DNA from: Amyelois transitella
Lineage: Eukaryota; Arthropoda; Insecta; Lepidoptera; Pyralidae
Assembly: GCF_032362555.1 (NCBI RefSeq)
Contig: NC_083531.1
Coordinates: 372,001 to 436,000 of the forward strand
DNA length: 64,000 bases
Reading direction: 5' to 3'
A program made the position numbers and the translations under genes. This document shows, one piece after another, positions 35,801 to 43,351 of the stretch. How positions within the stretch are numbered: the stretch's first letter is position 1; each line of letters starts with the position of its first letter. The notes under the pieces are model-generated. The model was not told the origin of the DNA and searched no databases. It worked only from the letters and a program-made list of their open reading frames with translations.

Positions 35801-38800
35801 ATACATACATAAAATCACGCCTCTTTCCCGGAGGGGTAGGCAAAGACTACCTCTTTCCACTTGCCACGATCTCTGCATACTTCCTTCGCTTCATCCACAT
35901 TCATAACTCTCTTCATGCAAGCTCGGCGGTTTCGGGTACTTTTGACCTGACCCTTTACCAGGACCTACCATTCTACCCTTAGTAGAAGTAATAAAGAAAT
36001 ATTTAAATTTCCTATTAATATGTTTTGTTACAGGAGTGCCCGTCGGGGGTGGTGGACGAAGACGCCTTCAAACACATCTTCTCACAGTTTTTCCCGCTTG
36101 GAGGTTAGGACTTTGGATGATATCATAACAGCAATAAATTTAACATAAGTACAGTATCCGGTATATTGACCTTATAATTAGACACTAGCAGGATGCCCAG
36201 TAGCAGTTTTTAATTTTTTTTGGTTTAACTTACGTACTTACGTATACTTTGTAAACTCATTTGTTTTTGCGGTAGACTACTTCCATGTAACTGGATGTGT
36301 ACCCAAGACCCAATATGGTTTAGTTTCCCGGCAAAGGTCGTGGAGGTGAGGCTGGAGGGCTTTACGTAAAATACATACATACATATGGTCACGTCTATAT
36401 CCCTTGCGGGGTAGACAGAGCCAACAGTCTTGAAAAGACTGAATAGCCACGTTCAGCTATTTGGCTTAATGATAGAACTGAGATTCAAATAGTGACAGGT
36501 TGCTAGCCCATCGCCTAAAAGAAGAATCCTAAGTTTATAAACCTATCCCTTAGTCGCCTTTTACGACATCCATGGGAAAGAGATGGAGTGGTCCTATTCT
36601 TTTTTGTAATGGTGCCGGGAACCACACGGCACACTTTACGTAAAATCTGTGCAACTTACCCAATGCAGTATTGCGGTCATGAGCGGACCCCGTAGAGAGG
36701 AGGAGGAGACGAAAGTGTGATGATGCTTGATGAAGAATATGGTACCCAGTATGAGATAAGGAGACTAAAATAACGTACAATTCGTTTCAGATGCAACTCA
36801 GTACGCGCATTACGTGTTCAACACGATCAAACACAAGCAAAGCGGGAAAGTTAACTTCGAGGTAAGTTGTCAAGTCTTGTTAAATTTTCAGCCAACTGAA
36901 AAAAAAATTTGTTTATAAAACAAACGAAAAAAAAATTTCGACATGTTGGTACTACCTGAAATAAACAAATATACATATAAGTTATTGCGGTATATTTTAT
37001 AAATTTATTGACAATGATCGGCCAGCATACTTAAAAAACTTGCTTGTTCAAAAATTCGGAAATCATCAAATACTATTGATATTGTTTAAAAACTACTTCT
37101 GTTATGGAAACTTGTTTTTGATGTGAGTTAAAAGTCTAGCGTAAACATGTATGTAAGTTATAAGAGCGCCCTAGTTTCTCTCAAAAGGCTGTATTTTAAG
37201 ATTCATTGTGCGATGCGGTTGAAAGGAGTTACCGAAAAGAGGCGAGATTTAAAGTTACTTTAAACTAAGCATTACAACTACCTACTGGGGACTAGCACTA
37301 GAACTACAACAAGTCTGGCTACTGGAAGTAATTTCTTTAGAAATATGCAGTGCTCTTGTATGAGGTTCTCGTTTCCTCTAAGTTCTTACTATGTTGTCCT
37401 TGTTGTACATAAATAAAAAAATAAAAATATTTTTTGACTTCAGCCAGATTTTCTAATCGATAGCGCTAAACTGAGCTTATTCTATTAAGGTATAACTTAA
37501 TAATTTATTCGACAGTAACCAAGCAAATTGTGACAACAAAAGATGTGTCAATTATTATTATAGTAATAATCAAAATTACTCACAATAATTCATTAATTTT
37601 TCGATTTGCTTAACTAACTCGCGCTAGTAGAAAGGCGTAGATATAAAATCATACCTACCTTACATATTTTAATAACACAACTTTTCTTAAGCTTAAAATT
37701 TATTTCATAGTCTCCGCAACTTTACTTGCCAAGTTCTCGTTGCCACAGCTCCGGATTTATCTTTTTTTGCTTAACTTTCTTGAATATATTCATTTTCAGA
37801 AAGTTAGTTCAGTTTATTTAGTACTTTTACAGAATTTCTTAAAGTCTTTATTCCTCACGGGGTAGAGAAAGCCAACAAACTATAATAATATGTCAACTCT
37901 ATATGATATGATATATTGCATTATATGCATACATATAGTACAGTATAGTCACGTCTATATCCCTTGCGGCATAGACACAGCCAAAACAGTCTTGCAAAGA
38001 TTGAAAGGCCACGTTCAGATGTATGGCTTTATGATTTAAAAAGTGACAGGTTGCTATCCCATCGCCTACAAGAGGAATCCCAAGTTCATAAGCCTATCCT
38101 TTAGTTAAATGTTATGACTTCCATGGAAAAGATATGGAGCGGTTCTATTGCGAAGTGCCGGCAACCACACCGCACTTATACAAGAACTATGTATTTAAGA
38201 ATTCATTTCTTTCATTCATTTAAAATTAAAATATTCAATTTGCTAGACGAATTTCCCTCGAATTTTACCCACTTACAATTTTAAATATAACGATTATTTG
38301 TGAAACTTGTGAAAATTGAAAGTCTACATAACAAGCATTATTACAACGATATCGGTTTCAGCACTTTTCTCCGTCGAAGCAAAACGTTATCAAAACTAAA
38401 TATCAAATCGCTGTTTATCATGACGCCTCAGCAAAAGTAACGAACTCTTTCCTCAGACTACAGAAAGTAAGCGATATGGAAATTCTCCCTGTGCGGTGGT
38501 TATCTAACGTTATACATTTACGCAGTATACACATGATAAATAATACAATTGCATGAAACTATACTGTCTACATCAAATTACAGATATTAGACATACATTT
38601 TGGCACACGAAAAATTAGAAAGAGATAGTTAAAGATAGATAGTAATGCCAAATATTTCTTCTAAACCTTATCACCCATTTCCTCCTTTCTGTAATCTTAG
38701 CAATTTTCCGATTTCCAATTCCCAATAAACAGTTTTAGCGCGCTCTAGGAATTGGATTCCAGACTAAAATTGGATTTTGCACATAAATACTGAAATTCGT

Positions 38801-41090
38801 TCTAGCGACAGTGGAAATGTCCCACAATGGTTAGTCGGTGCGTTTCTCTTGTGCTTGCGCTGTGAAAGCGGTAGATGTGGTTTACTACGAGATAATTTGA
38901 AGAAACTATTATTTATTAAGTTTTTACTAATGATATTTTTTTTATTCATTTATTTTAACTTTTTTGATCTGTCTCTTGGTGCAGTCACACTTAGATTGCT
39001 ATTTCACTTCTATTTGGTAGACATTAACCTTTTGTAAAAAAAAATTAAGTGCTTTTTTGCGTTCATGTCAGGCAGAGACCACATCTTTCCACTTGCCATA
39101 TTTCAAATCTTCAATTTCAATGCGGTCACTCAAATAGCCAAATTCGTTGTACCTAATAGCCTTCATATATTACAAACTCGGCTACATTTCATGACCAGCA
39201 TATTGGCAATGACTCAGTTGTATAATGATGTGGAATGGATCGGGGATTAATGGAGATGGTGCCAGAGAGAGAGGGCAATATTCGACTGTAAGATAGAAAG
39301 AGAGAGACGATTGGCGCGAAACAAGATGTCTAATGAGAATAGGAATACCGATGTTTTTGATTTATTTAGCACTAGCTTTTGCACGGGAATTTCCAGAAAA
39401 AAGCCTTTTTTTATTCCTAAAGGTCTATTCTATCTGTGTGCCGAATTTCACCAAATCAGTTCAGTAGTTTTTTAGTTTATTCGTTACAAACATACAAGAA
39501 TACAAATCTTTTTATTATTAATTTGGCACAGAGATAGACTGACTTATCTGGAAACTTTCAAACGCTCCTTCTACACGTAATGAAAGTTATCCACAAATTC
39601 AGACCCTCAATTTAAACAGCTTTCCGCATAATAACGCGCACTCAACGTCGTGTGAAATTATATTTACGAGCTCTCATGCTAGGTGTTGTGGTGAGTTGTA
39701 TGTTTCTAAAACGAATTGAAATGTTTTATGCGCTTATTGATTACGCCAGCGGTATAAGGTTTAACGGGTGATACTCATGAATCACAATGATTCATTTCTG
39801 ATTAATGTACATTAGTTTGAGTGCTAACCCATGCTCTTACGGTGAGGGCAAACATCGTGAGGAAACCTGTTTGTGTGTGTGTACTGTATTGTGAAATGTG
39901 TAAACATGATCCAATATGAGTTAGTTTCCCCTGCAAAGGTTGCGAAGTTCAGACGGGAGATTCGCGTAAAGTCCTGACTACCCAATGCAGGGTCCATGGT
40001 CGAGGGCGGACCCCAAGCTCCTCTCCAGAGTGGTGGGGATGTAACCGGGACTAACGCCAGGAGGACGAAGACTAGGCTCTCCGAGCAGACATCGCATCAT
40101 TGCAGGATGTTACCTGTTGCGAAGTCTTTAGGCTTTTTATTTTATATACTCTTATGCTACTAACTTAAACTCCAAATTATGCACAGTCTTTTCTTGCAGG
40201 AGTTCCTTGAGATCCTGTCCCGAGTGGCGCGTGGCTCAGTCCAAGAGAAGCTGTCCTGGATGTTCGCTTTATACGACGTTGACGGAGACGGCCGCATCTC
40301 CCGAGCGGAGATGCAAGCCGTCGTGCAAGCCATTTACGAGCTGCTGGGGCGAGCGGCAGCGCCCCCGGTGCATAGTGGGGCCGCCAAAGACCACGTTGAC
40401 AGGATATTCACGGTAAAGATTATTATGCCTTTGGATCAAGACCGAGACCGTGCTGTCTAGAACGCCTTTGTTAAAATAGCAACGTCACTTAAATTTACAT
40501 ACATACATACATATGTATATCACGCCTCTTTCCCGGAGGGGTAGGCAGAGACTACCTCTTTCCACTTGCCACGATCTCTGCATACTTCCTTCGCTTCATC
40601 CACGTTCATAACTCTCAACATGCAAGCTCGGCGGTTTCGGGTACTTTTGACCTGACCCTTTACTTCACTTAAATTTTTATGAAAAATTTGGTAAAATAGT
40701 TAAAGAAATATATACCGGACAAATCACACAATCTGAGCTCATCAGTAGGTTCTAGACTTAACGAAGTTGCTAAGTCAATTATGATTATACTTTTTTCTCA
40801 ACATGAACATAATATTGATAACCATACTCAACCCTGGTAGATCTACTGATTGCAGTAGATCGAAATATAGTTTTAACGATTGCGTTAAAACTATAACACT
40901 ACAAGACAATTCCTCCGCCAGAAAATTTACTTCCAAACTAGCAGACTTTGAGAGCCACAACTATTAATATAATGACCAGCTGATGGACACGAACGCCGAC
41001 GGGGTGGTGACTCCGGACGAGCTGGCGCGCTGGTGCAGCCGGGACCCCGCGCTGCTGCGGTCGTTGGACGCGCTGGACACGGTTTTGTGA
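17370..41090 (+). CDS. Kv-channel-interacting protein (KChIP-type neuronal calcium sensor)
   Basis: Six coding exons: 17370-17382, 31709-31833, 36034-36103, 36791-36861, 40200-40412, 40980-41090. All junctions have GT/AG and matching phases and give 200 residues. The protein reads MSIM, an acidic stretch, [49 protein letters not shown], then three EF-hand regions. EF2 (loop K-H-K-Q-S-G) lacks the first calcium ligand; EF3 ([12 protein letters not shown]) and EF4 ([12 protein letters not shown]) are canonical. The end SLDALDTVL then TGA coincides with the usual KChIP C-terminus. KChIPs bind Kv4 (Shal) channel N-termini in neurons and muscle and tune A-type current in response to calcium; the Drosophila relative is, as I recall, CG5890. 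The first exon is short and has no myristoylation motif. The first intron of 14.3 kb and the others are full of insertions. The link of exon 1 rests on phase and donor only. Confidence 0.9.
17402..17650 (-). repeat. Helitron-like (Lep1-type) unit in KChIP intron 1
   Basis: Reads from ACTAGCTTCGCCCGCGCGAA to AACTTACTTTCGCATTTTAG, the reverse complement of the lepidopteran Lep1-like layout (GCGAAAGT near the 5' end, GCGGGCG...CTAGT at the 3' end). It carries no coding capacity. Confidence 0.55.
17785..18025 (+). repeat. LINE 3' fragment with internal duplication
   Basis: ATGT-tailed LINE end. The ORF-end blocks ACGAACGTATCTTGAT and GTCTCTGCTTACCCCTCCG are present, but about 60 bases rich in GAATGA/GAAAG are inserted between CTCCG and the terminal GGGAAAGAGGCGTGATTTC. 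Confidence 0.65.
18040..18150 (-). repeat. tRNA-derived SINE head
   Basis: Minus strand contains CACAGGTTCGAATCATTCCG (B-box-like) preceded by GGCCGAACAGGTAAAGTACC. This looks like the tRNA head of another SINE family rather than a functional tRNA gene, since no cloverleaf closes. Confidence 0.45.
18460..18605 (+). repeat. SINE-A 3' half
   Basis: Plus-strand fragment from the TTTTTTTTAGGTGATGG block to GACGTGATCATATGTATGTG. Confidence 0.6.
18722..19330 (-). repeat. right arm of the long inverted pair, interrupted by SINE-A
   Basis: Minus-strand counterpart of 16094-16505. The SINE-A-like part lies at 18722-18778 and 19038-19068 and the unnamed repeat at about 19069-19330. A younger full SINE-A copy has split it. 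Confidence 0.65.
18779..19037 (+). repeat. SINE-A copy with 12-bp target duplication
   Basis: 259-bp insertion flanked by TGGAACTATTCT at 18767-18778 and 19038-19049. It is inserted into an older, oppositely oriented SINE-A copy, which shows at least two rounds of activity. Confidence 0.88.
19338..19780. repeat. Helitron-like fragments
   Basis: A minus-sense piece (GCAGCTTCGCTCGCGTGTAT, TTAGCGCCACCTATG) is followed by a plus-sense piece (ACTAATATTATAAAGC, TTGTTTGTTTGTTTG, AAACTCACTTTCGCATTTAT). These are typical degraded Lep1-like units. Confidence 0.45.
19830..20009 (+). repeat. diverged LINE 3' UTR with conserved interleaved stems
   Basis: Related to the 3' UTR of the 51.7-kb LINE. It retains the block GCTGCAGTGTAGTGTGTACC, CCGCTTCTTCTACAC and GGAAGCGGTAG in the same order and spacing. 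Stem arms are at 19888-19893 with 19912-19917 and at 19903-19909 with 19928-19934. Confidence 0.55.
21212..21687 (+). mobile_element. SINE with tRNA head fused to a LINE 3' UTR
   Basis: The first 60 bases are the same tRNA-derived head as SINE-B: GGCCTCTGTAGCGCAGCGGT as A-box region and CCCGGGTTCGAATCC as B box. At about 21275 the sequence switches to GGCACAGGAACCTCGTAAT and from there follows the last codons and 3' UTR of the LINE at 54606-55036, ending in the same (TTTTGAA)n tail. It includes the interleaved stems at 21519-21526/21543-21550 and 21534-21540/21559-21565. A tRNA head plus LINE tail is the classic SINE architecture. Whether it is a family or a single template-switch chimera cannot be told from one copy. 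Confidence 0.75.
22286..22462 (+). repeat. SINE-A fragment with internal deletion
   Basis: From CCCATGGATGTCGTAAAAGG to GGGATATAGACGTGGC. The stretch between CACTATTTGAA and CAGCTGAAC is deleted. Confidence 0.65.
22980..23072 (+). repeat. LINE 3' terminal fragment
   Basis: Last 90 bases of the ATGT-tailed LINE (GATGAAGCGAAAGAAGTATG to ATGTATGTATG). It lies directly upstream of the 83-bp tandem array. Confidence 0.65.
23210..23730. repeat. 83-bp tandem array, about 6 copies
   Basis: Unit boundaries marked by GTAGCAGTGGAGCTACGAAG recur at 23299, 23382, 23465, 23548, 23631 and 23714, exactly 83 bases apart, and a variant first unit starts near 23212. The units are almost identical; the visible changes are TATGACAA in the first and GAGGATGC in the last. 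Inside the unit a GCTACGAAG motif recurs. Confidence 0.92.
23772..23813. repeat. perfect 42-bp palindrome
   Basis: ATCGCCTCTTTCACATATTAT is followed directly by its own reverse complement with no spacer. A (TA)n microsatellite follows at about 23821-23866. The arm CGCCTCTTTC resembles the reverse of the LINE end GAAAGAGGCG. Confidence 0.92.
23868..24200. repeat. two SINE-A fragments, head to head
   Basis: Minus-strand 3' piece at about 23868-23955, then a plus-strand piece at about 23960-24200 from AGAACCACTTCATATC to GTGACTGTATGAATGTGTGTG. Confidence 0.6.
24399..24590 (+). repeat. tRNA-headed SINE fragment
   Basis: TTGGTAGAGCGGTTAAGGTG (A-box-like), CACAGGTTCTATCGTACC (decayed B box), then the body block GTACATTAGTTTGAGCGCCAA and CACCGTGAGGAAACTTGCAC. 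The same body recurs at 39800 and 58495. Confidence 0.55.
24591..25149. other. no gene; microsatellite and GC-rich patch
   Basis: A (GAAA)n run at about 24715-24735 and a CpG-rich patch at 25020-25075. Otherwise AT-rich KChIP intron 1 sequence. Confidence 0.4.
25150..25415 (+). repeat. Helitron-like (Lep1-type) unit
   Basis: ACTAATATTATAAATGCGAA at the left, GGGTGCTTTTTATCCCGG in the middle and TCGCGCGGGCGACACTGCAG at the right. This is the usual Lep1-like order, degraded at the 3' end. Confidence 0.5.
26005..26420 (-). repeat. SINE-B copy split by a 255-bp insertion
   Basis: The left part (26005-26057, TATATATGGGACGAATTACA) and right part (26310-26420, GAGATACTAACTCAACGATA) belong to one SINE-B. 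Between them sits unrelated sequence flanked by the direct repeat ATTGAGTGA. Confidence 0.55.
26780..26915 (-). repeat. SINE-A fragment, diverged
   Basis: Minus-strand remnant with GAGCCAACAGTATTGAAAG, AGGCCACCTTCAGTT and GACAGGTTGCTAGTCCATC. Confidence 0.5.
27352..28064 (-). repeat. Helitron-like element, about 710 bp
   Basis: Reads from ACTAGCGACCCGCCCCGGCT on the left to CCTCTTTATAATATTAGTGT on the right, which is the reverse complement of a Helitron-like layout with a CTAGT-type 3' end. No ORF of note. Its 5' end is abutted by the mariner-type insertion at 28066. Confidence 0.5.
28066..28665 (+). mobile_element. internally deleted Tc1/mariner-type DNA transposon
   Basis: 600-bp element with inverted termini: AAGAGTCCACCAAATAACTT at the left, and AAGGGCCCGCCAAATAACTT as the reverse complement at the right end. 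It is flanked by TA at 28064-28065 and 28666-28667. Inside is the N-terminal part of a transposase starting at 28179 ([20 protein letters not shown]). It carries a DNA-binding, DUF4817-like region with [15 protein letters not shown] and [12 protein letters not shown] frameshift occurs near 28285. The catalytic DDE domain is deleted, so the element is non-autonomous. Confidence 0.8.
28179..28542 (+). pseudogene. mariner-type transposase N-terminal remnant
   Basis: Begins [10 protein letters not shown] and ends shortly after LNISET, where the sequence jumps to unrelated terminal sequence. A one- or two-base loss near 28285 breaks the frame between FGRR and [14 protein letters not shown]. The remaining region corresponds to the helix-turn-helix DNA-binding part; no catalytic residues remain. 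Confidence 0.7.
28687..28800 (+). repeat. tRNA-derived SINE fragment
   Basis: TCGGTGGTCGAGTGGTCAAG resembles an A-box-bearing tRNA head. The body block ACTGAGTCATCTCATCTGGG and TCTTGGATGTTTATG is shared in part with SINE-B. Confidence 0.4.
29291..30250. repeat. cluster of SINE-A fragments
   Basis: A plus-strand 3' end at about 29305-29350, a minus-strand copy lacking its 5' end at about 29428-29625 and a minus-strand tail at about 30140-30245. Between them (29630-30140) I see no gene or known repeat. Confidence 0.5.
30534..30982. repeat. GC-rich segment joined to a SINE-A 5' fragment
   Basis: 30534-30888 is GC-rich, with a CRE-like TGACGTCA at 30577-30584. It passes into minus-sense SINE-A sequence at about 30895-30982. 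The last 60 bases before the junction (CAATATTGCTTTGCGCTGTAGC) also occur at about 18680-18722 with the same junction, so this is a compound repeat. ORFs across it are not supported as genes. Confidence 0.4.
31060..31625 (+). repeat. SINE-A copy split by a poly(A) retroposon
   Basis: SINE-A sequence at 31060-31148 resumes at 31496-31625. The intervening 345 bp begin CCCCCTACATCGTCAGGG and end GGAGAGAAAAAAAAA, and the target AGGCAATRGGCTAG is duplicated on both sides. A relative of the insert lies reversed at 43025-43240. Confidence 0.65.
31709..31833 (+). CDS. KChIP exon 2
   Basis: Preceded by TTTGTTTCAG and followed by GTAGGATC. It encodes [19 protein letters not shown] (the first E shared with exon 1), then [20 protein letters not shown] and KQ. 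The [13 protein letters not shown] region is the diagnostic helix before EF1 in KChIPs. Its 3' half is the first unit of a 118-bp tandem triplication. Confidence 0.88.
31787..32070 (+). repeat. 118-bp tandem triplication of the exon 2 3' end
   Basis: The string TTCACCAGGCACGAGATCAA starts at 31789, 31907 and 32025, with A/G changes only. Each unit holds the last 40-50 coding bases of exon 2 plus about 65 intronic bases. Unit 2 keeps the donor CAG/GTAGGATC. In unit 3 the donor has become CAG/ATAGG. Units 2 and 3 have no acceptor at the matching place and look like pseudo-exons. Confidence 0.9.
32568..32888 (+). repeat. left arm of ~300-bp inverted repeat
   Basis: Pairs with 35029-35324. Matching landmarks are TCCCATCAAGCTGAAAATGA, CAAAATTCCCCATGATTC and GAGATATAACGATGCAAAAA. 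The arms are diverged but continuous. Confidence 0.75.
33185..33600 (-). pseudogene. LINE-type reverse transcriptase C-terminal remnant
   Basis: On the minus strand it reads [15 protein letters not shown], a stop in place of an expected Trp, [17 protein letters not shown], then [15 protein letters not shown]. After a frame change it continues with [20 protein letters not shown]. This string of motifs is common at the C-terminus of insect and marine-invertebrate retroelement polyproteins. The stop and the frameshift show it is dead. Confidence 0.65.
34106..34124 (+). other. primer-binding site (tRNA-Trp type)
   Basis: TGGTGACCCCGACGTGATT begins two bases after the 5' LTR. It is complementary to AATCACGTCGGGGTCACCA, which I recognise as the tRNA-Trp 3' end. 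Confidence 0.8.
34131..34264 (+). repeat. 67-bp tandem duplication inside the TRIM
   Basis: AACCTTCTCCATCATCATCA starts at 34131 and again at 34198, and the units look identical. This is an internal duplication of the TRIM leader; the ORFs across it are not supported. Confidence 0.85.
35029..35324 (-). repeat. right arm of ~300-bp inverted repeat
   Basis: Reverse complement partner of 32568-32888. Both arms lie in the KChIP intron between exons 2 and 3, so the pre-mRNA could fold into a long imperfect duplex. Confidence 0.75.
35511..35610 (-). repeat. LINE 3' fragment
   Basis: Minus-strand ATGT-tailed LINE end: ACATAAATAAAATCACGCCT, then CGGAGGGGTAGGCAAAGAC. Confidence 0.65.
35797..35970 (-). 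repeat. LINE 3' fragment
   Basis: Minus-strand copy with ACATACATACATAAAATCAC, the terminal block and 130 bases of ORF end, stopping at ACCCTTTACCAGGAC. Confidence 0.7.
36034..36103 (+). CDS. KChIP exon 3 (EF1 region)
   Basis: Acceptor TTTTGTTACAG, donor GTTAGG. It encodes [20 protein letters not shown] and PLG plus one base. The CPSG motif marks the inactive first EF-hand of neuronal calcium sensors. Confidence 0.9.
36373..36633 (-). repeat. SINE-A copy with 13-bp target duplication
   Basis: 261-bp insertion into an older tRNA-type repeat. The target CTTTACGTAAAAT is duplicated exactly at 36360-36372 and 36634-36646. It defines the full-length SINE-A unit: ACATAC tail on the left, GGGAACCACACGGCACA on the right. 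Confidence 0.92.
36791..36861 (+). CDS. KChIP exon 4 (EF2)
   Basis: Acceptor TTCGTTTCAG, donor GTAAGT. It encodes [20 protein letters not shown] and VNFE. In the EF2 loop the first ligand position is Lys instead of Asp, so calcium binding there is unlikely. Confidence 0.9.
36862..37929. other. KChIP intron, no further feature
   Basis: AT-rich. Weak SINE-like traces occur near 37840-37880 (CCTCACGGGGTAGAG). Nothing coding. Confidence 0.4.
37930..38175 (-). repeat. SINE-A copy, near full length
   Basis: From ACATATAGTACAGTATAGTC to GGCAACCACACCGCAC. Older than most, with several indels. Confidence 0.7.
38176..39795. other. KChIP intron without gene
   Basis: No exon or full repeat recognised. 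A Helitron-like fragment is possible near 39370-39510 (AGCTTTTGCACGGG, TTCGTTACAAACATACA). Confidence 0.35.
39800..40085 (+). repeat. tRNA-SINE body fragment
   Basis: GTACATTAGTTTGAGTGCTA, CATCGTGAGGAAACCTG, AAAGGTTGCGAAGTTCAGAC, then a block with GACTAACGCCAGGAGGACGA. The head is missing. Related pieces lie at 24490, 36300, 36640 and 58495. Confidence 0.5.
40200..40412 (+). CDS. KChIP exon 5 (EF3)
   Basis: Acceptor TTCTTGCAG, donor GTAAAG, 71 codons, phase 0 at the end. It encodes [20 protein letters not shown], the EF3 loop [12 protein letters not shown] with all ligands, and the KChIP-specific linker with [17 protein letters not shown]. Confidence 0.92.
40497..40665 (-). repeat. LINE 3' fragment
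   Basis: Minus-strand ATGT-tailed LINE end, tail ACATACATACATACATATG, reaching TTTTGACCTGACCCTTTAC. Confidence 0.7.
40705..40772 (-). repeat. SINE-B 3' fragment
   Basis: AAATATATACCGGACAAATC and following bases match the 3' end of SINE-B in reverse. Confidence 0.5.
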
Positions 41091-41131
41091 TGGTCGGACA
41101 ACCAGCGCCAAACACGCGCTCAACCTACCAG
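40980..41131 (+). CDS. KChIP exon 6 (EF4, stop, two candidate donors)
   Basis: Acceptor AATGACCAG. It encodes [20 protein letters not shown] through SLDALDTVL and TGA at 41088-41090. A donor-like GTGATG begins at 41087, overlapping the stop codon, and a second donor CAG/GTACTA begins at 41132. The two differ by 45 bases, and both leave the phase needed by the exon at 42313. Use of the first removes the stop and adds a tail. Confidence 0.8.
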
Positions 41132-42039
41132 GTACTAATAAATAACAATTTACTATCATTTTTTGTATTTATCTATCTATACATTCCCATAATCTTTTGC
41201 ACATAAATTTATTATTTTATGTTTCTTTCCTTCACTTTAGCGCCCGCACCCACTTCAATGGTGATAACTGAAAATCAGCGTTTTGCACTTCAGTTAGTGT
41301 AAAAATTCCGCTGAGTTATGACCTTTTCTACTTGCTGCAGCACGCAAATGCATCTCAACTGTGTTTTTTATAATGTTTTGTTTAACTCTGTATTTTGTGT
41401 CTGTAGCAACTGAATAAACGTTTTTATCTATCTATCTACTACTTGTTGTGATACAATATAATTACATAGTTGGCAGTACTGTTTTTATTTGTCAATGTTG
41501 TCGCTCTTAACTACTTCCTGTTTTGTGAGGTGAGCGCACTACGTACCTTGTCTTGTGAGTTTAAAAGTTAAGAAAATAAAGCGTTTGTACGTTCATCAAA
41601 CAGAAATATTTAATTTAATTATAACACTACTAATTACATAGATTCACTATGTGTTTTCTCGAACAAACAGCTAGAACAAACACCGACAAAGTAGTGGCTA
41701 CTGATGAATAAAAGGAATTCATCGCCACACATGACACAAGAAATAATTATGATGTACACTGGCATGTTAAATCAATTAATAACACTGCTGATATTCGACG
41801 CCTGATATTATTAGGAACAAGCTTTTATTGTGATCCAAGGTTCCATTGCAAAGTTTGAAAAGCTCAGTTGATTTTTGTAAAAACTGGCTTATCCGGTCCA
41901 GAATCATGGTCAGTAGGCGTACCCCAGGCTCCTCTCCAGGGAATTAGGATGTAACTGTGTAAGGCCATTAAGAATAGATTTTTCACCTGGAAATGTCACG
42001 TCACATTTCTTTACGATTACAACAAATATCTTTTCTCTC

Positions 42040-42298
42040 GTGTGTGCCGTGTGGTTCCCGGCACCAATACAAAAGAAAATAGGACCACTCCATCTCATTC
42101 CCATGGATGTCTTAAATGGCGACTAAGGGATAGGCTTATGAAATTGCGATCCTTTTTTTAGGCGATGGGCTAGCAACCTGTCACTATTTGGATCTCAATT
42201 CCATCATTAAGCCGAGCAGCTGAACGTGGCCATTCAGTCTTTTCGGGACTATTGGCTCTGTCTACCCCGTAAGGGATATAGACGTGACTATATGTATG
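42040..42298 (+). repeat. SINE-A copy inserted at a splice acceptor
   Basis: Full-length copy flanked by the 9-bp duplication TTTTCTCTC at 42031-42039 and 42299-42307. The right duplicate is the polypyrimidine tract of the acceptor at 42311-42312 (TTTTCTCTCAACAG). The insertion lies five bases before the AACAG end and leaves an intact tract. Confidence 0.88.
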
Positions 42299-42312
42299 TT
42301 TTCTCTCAACAG

Positions 42313-42449
42313 ATCGGACTCCGCCCGTGCCTCTTGTTCCACCGCCGCTGACAACTGCGAGTCATCGCCGCCCGCCACTCCCTCGGCTTGCTCGGCCCCG
42401 AGACCTGTTCCGACTAGATCTGCTCCAGAGAACGTTACCACATCAACAG
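42313..42449 (+). CDS. candidate KChIP tail exon 7
   Basis: Acceptor TTTTCTCTCAACAG, donor GTACAC. In the frame set by exon 6 it encodes SDSARASCSTAADNCESSPP, then a Ser/Pro/Ala-rich run ending ENVTTST. Codons are GC-rich like the KChIP exons. The other plus-strand frames close when the tail exons are joined in order. No domain is recognised. Confidence 0.55.
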
Positions 42450-42649
42450 GTACACAGTTTGTCTCTCAATAGATCACACCTCGCGCATGCGTCTTGTTCC
42501 ACCGCCGGTACTAGTTTTGAAAGACAAGACTTCTACATCATCCGCTAACGTGAAAACTTTGATTCAAAAAAGGTATTCTTTTTTATCCTAAAAATCTGAT
42601 ACCTCTGCGATAAATCCACAACATAATATGATTTTTATGTATGTATGTG

Positions 42650-42702
42650 TAGGCGCGATCGCCTTTTTCCCAAAGGGGTAGGCAGAGACTACATATTCAA
42701 AA
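42650..42702 (-). repeat. LINE 3' terminal fragment
   Basis: CGATCGCCTTTTTCCC then AAAGGGGTAGGCAGAGAC, the reverse of the LINE terminal block. Confidence 0.5.
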
Positions 42703-42845
42703 AATTGTCTTAAAAGTTCTACTCATTAAAACCGGCTGATTTGAGTAGTGACATCAAAGCACCATTGATCAAGTGTTCTGGTGACACACATATGTATATT
42801 TTCTCCCTCCATAATAAAACACAAATCAACAATTAACTTGTTCAG

Positions 42846-42976
42846 CGGGCACCACTTCAGCGGCGACGTCGAAACGTACATCAATCACATCTGTCGCGTC
42901 GTCCACTTCGTCAGAGAAGCCTCGCCGAGCGTCGCAGCCTCCGCCCGTACCCGCTAGAGTTATAGCTACTGTCAGC
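42846..42976 (+). CDS. candidate KChIP tail exon 8
   Basis: Acceptor CTTGTTCAG, donor GTAAGC. It encodes AGTTSAATSKRTSITSVASS through EKPRRASQPPPVPARVIATV and S. It is rich in Ser/Thr with basic-Ser motifs (RRAS). Phase enters at 1 and leaves at 0. Confidence 0.55.
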
Positions 42977-43024
42977 GTAAGCATTCCTTCCTGTTTCCCT
43001 TTTAAAGCTTGACAAGCAATAAAG

Positions 43025-43240
43025 CAGATCTTTTTTTTTTTGTTATCGAAGGGGAAATCCTTTTTACGGACAACCCCCCGGGTCTTCCCGGGAGAGTGTG
43101 GGATTCCTGGCACCTAGTATACCAGCCTACCCACTAAAACCCCTCCGTTCGCCCTTCTTGCCATTTTGAGAGCATCATGCGATCGCAGGCATTTCACCAC
43201 GAAAGCAATATAGCAGCCCTGGCGAAGAGGGCGCCCATTG
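43025..43240 (-). repeat. poly(A)-tailed retroposon fragment
   Basis: Minus strand, with a T-run at the left (its poly(A)) and blocks GGGAGAGTGTGGGATTCCTG and CCATTTTGAGAGCATCATG. It matches the insert inside the SINE-A copy at 31060-31625. Confidence 0.6.
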
Positions 43241-43351
43241 CTAAGCCAGCGCTTTAAAAAACAAACCTTAGAATTAGCCTTTCCCTTGATCAACTTTTAT
43301 ATACTATACAAAAAAAGAAGCTTGCATTTTTGCACAACATGAACTATCCTC

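Noticed and set aside
38764..39037. ORFs on both strands near a possible membrane protein
   Set aside because: Hydrophobic residues come from T-rich intronic sequence; no splice context, and both strands are open at the same place.
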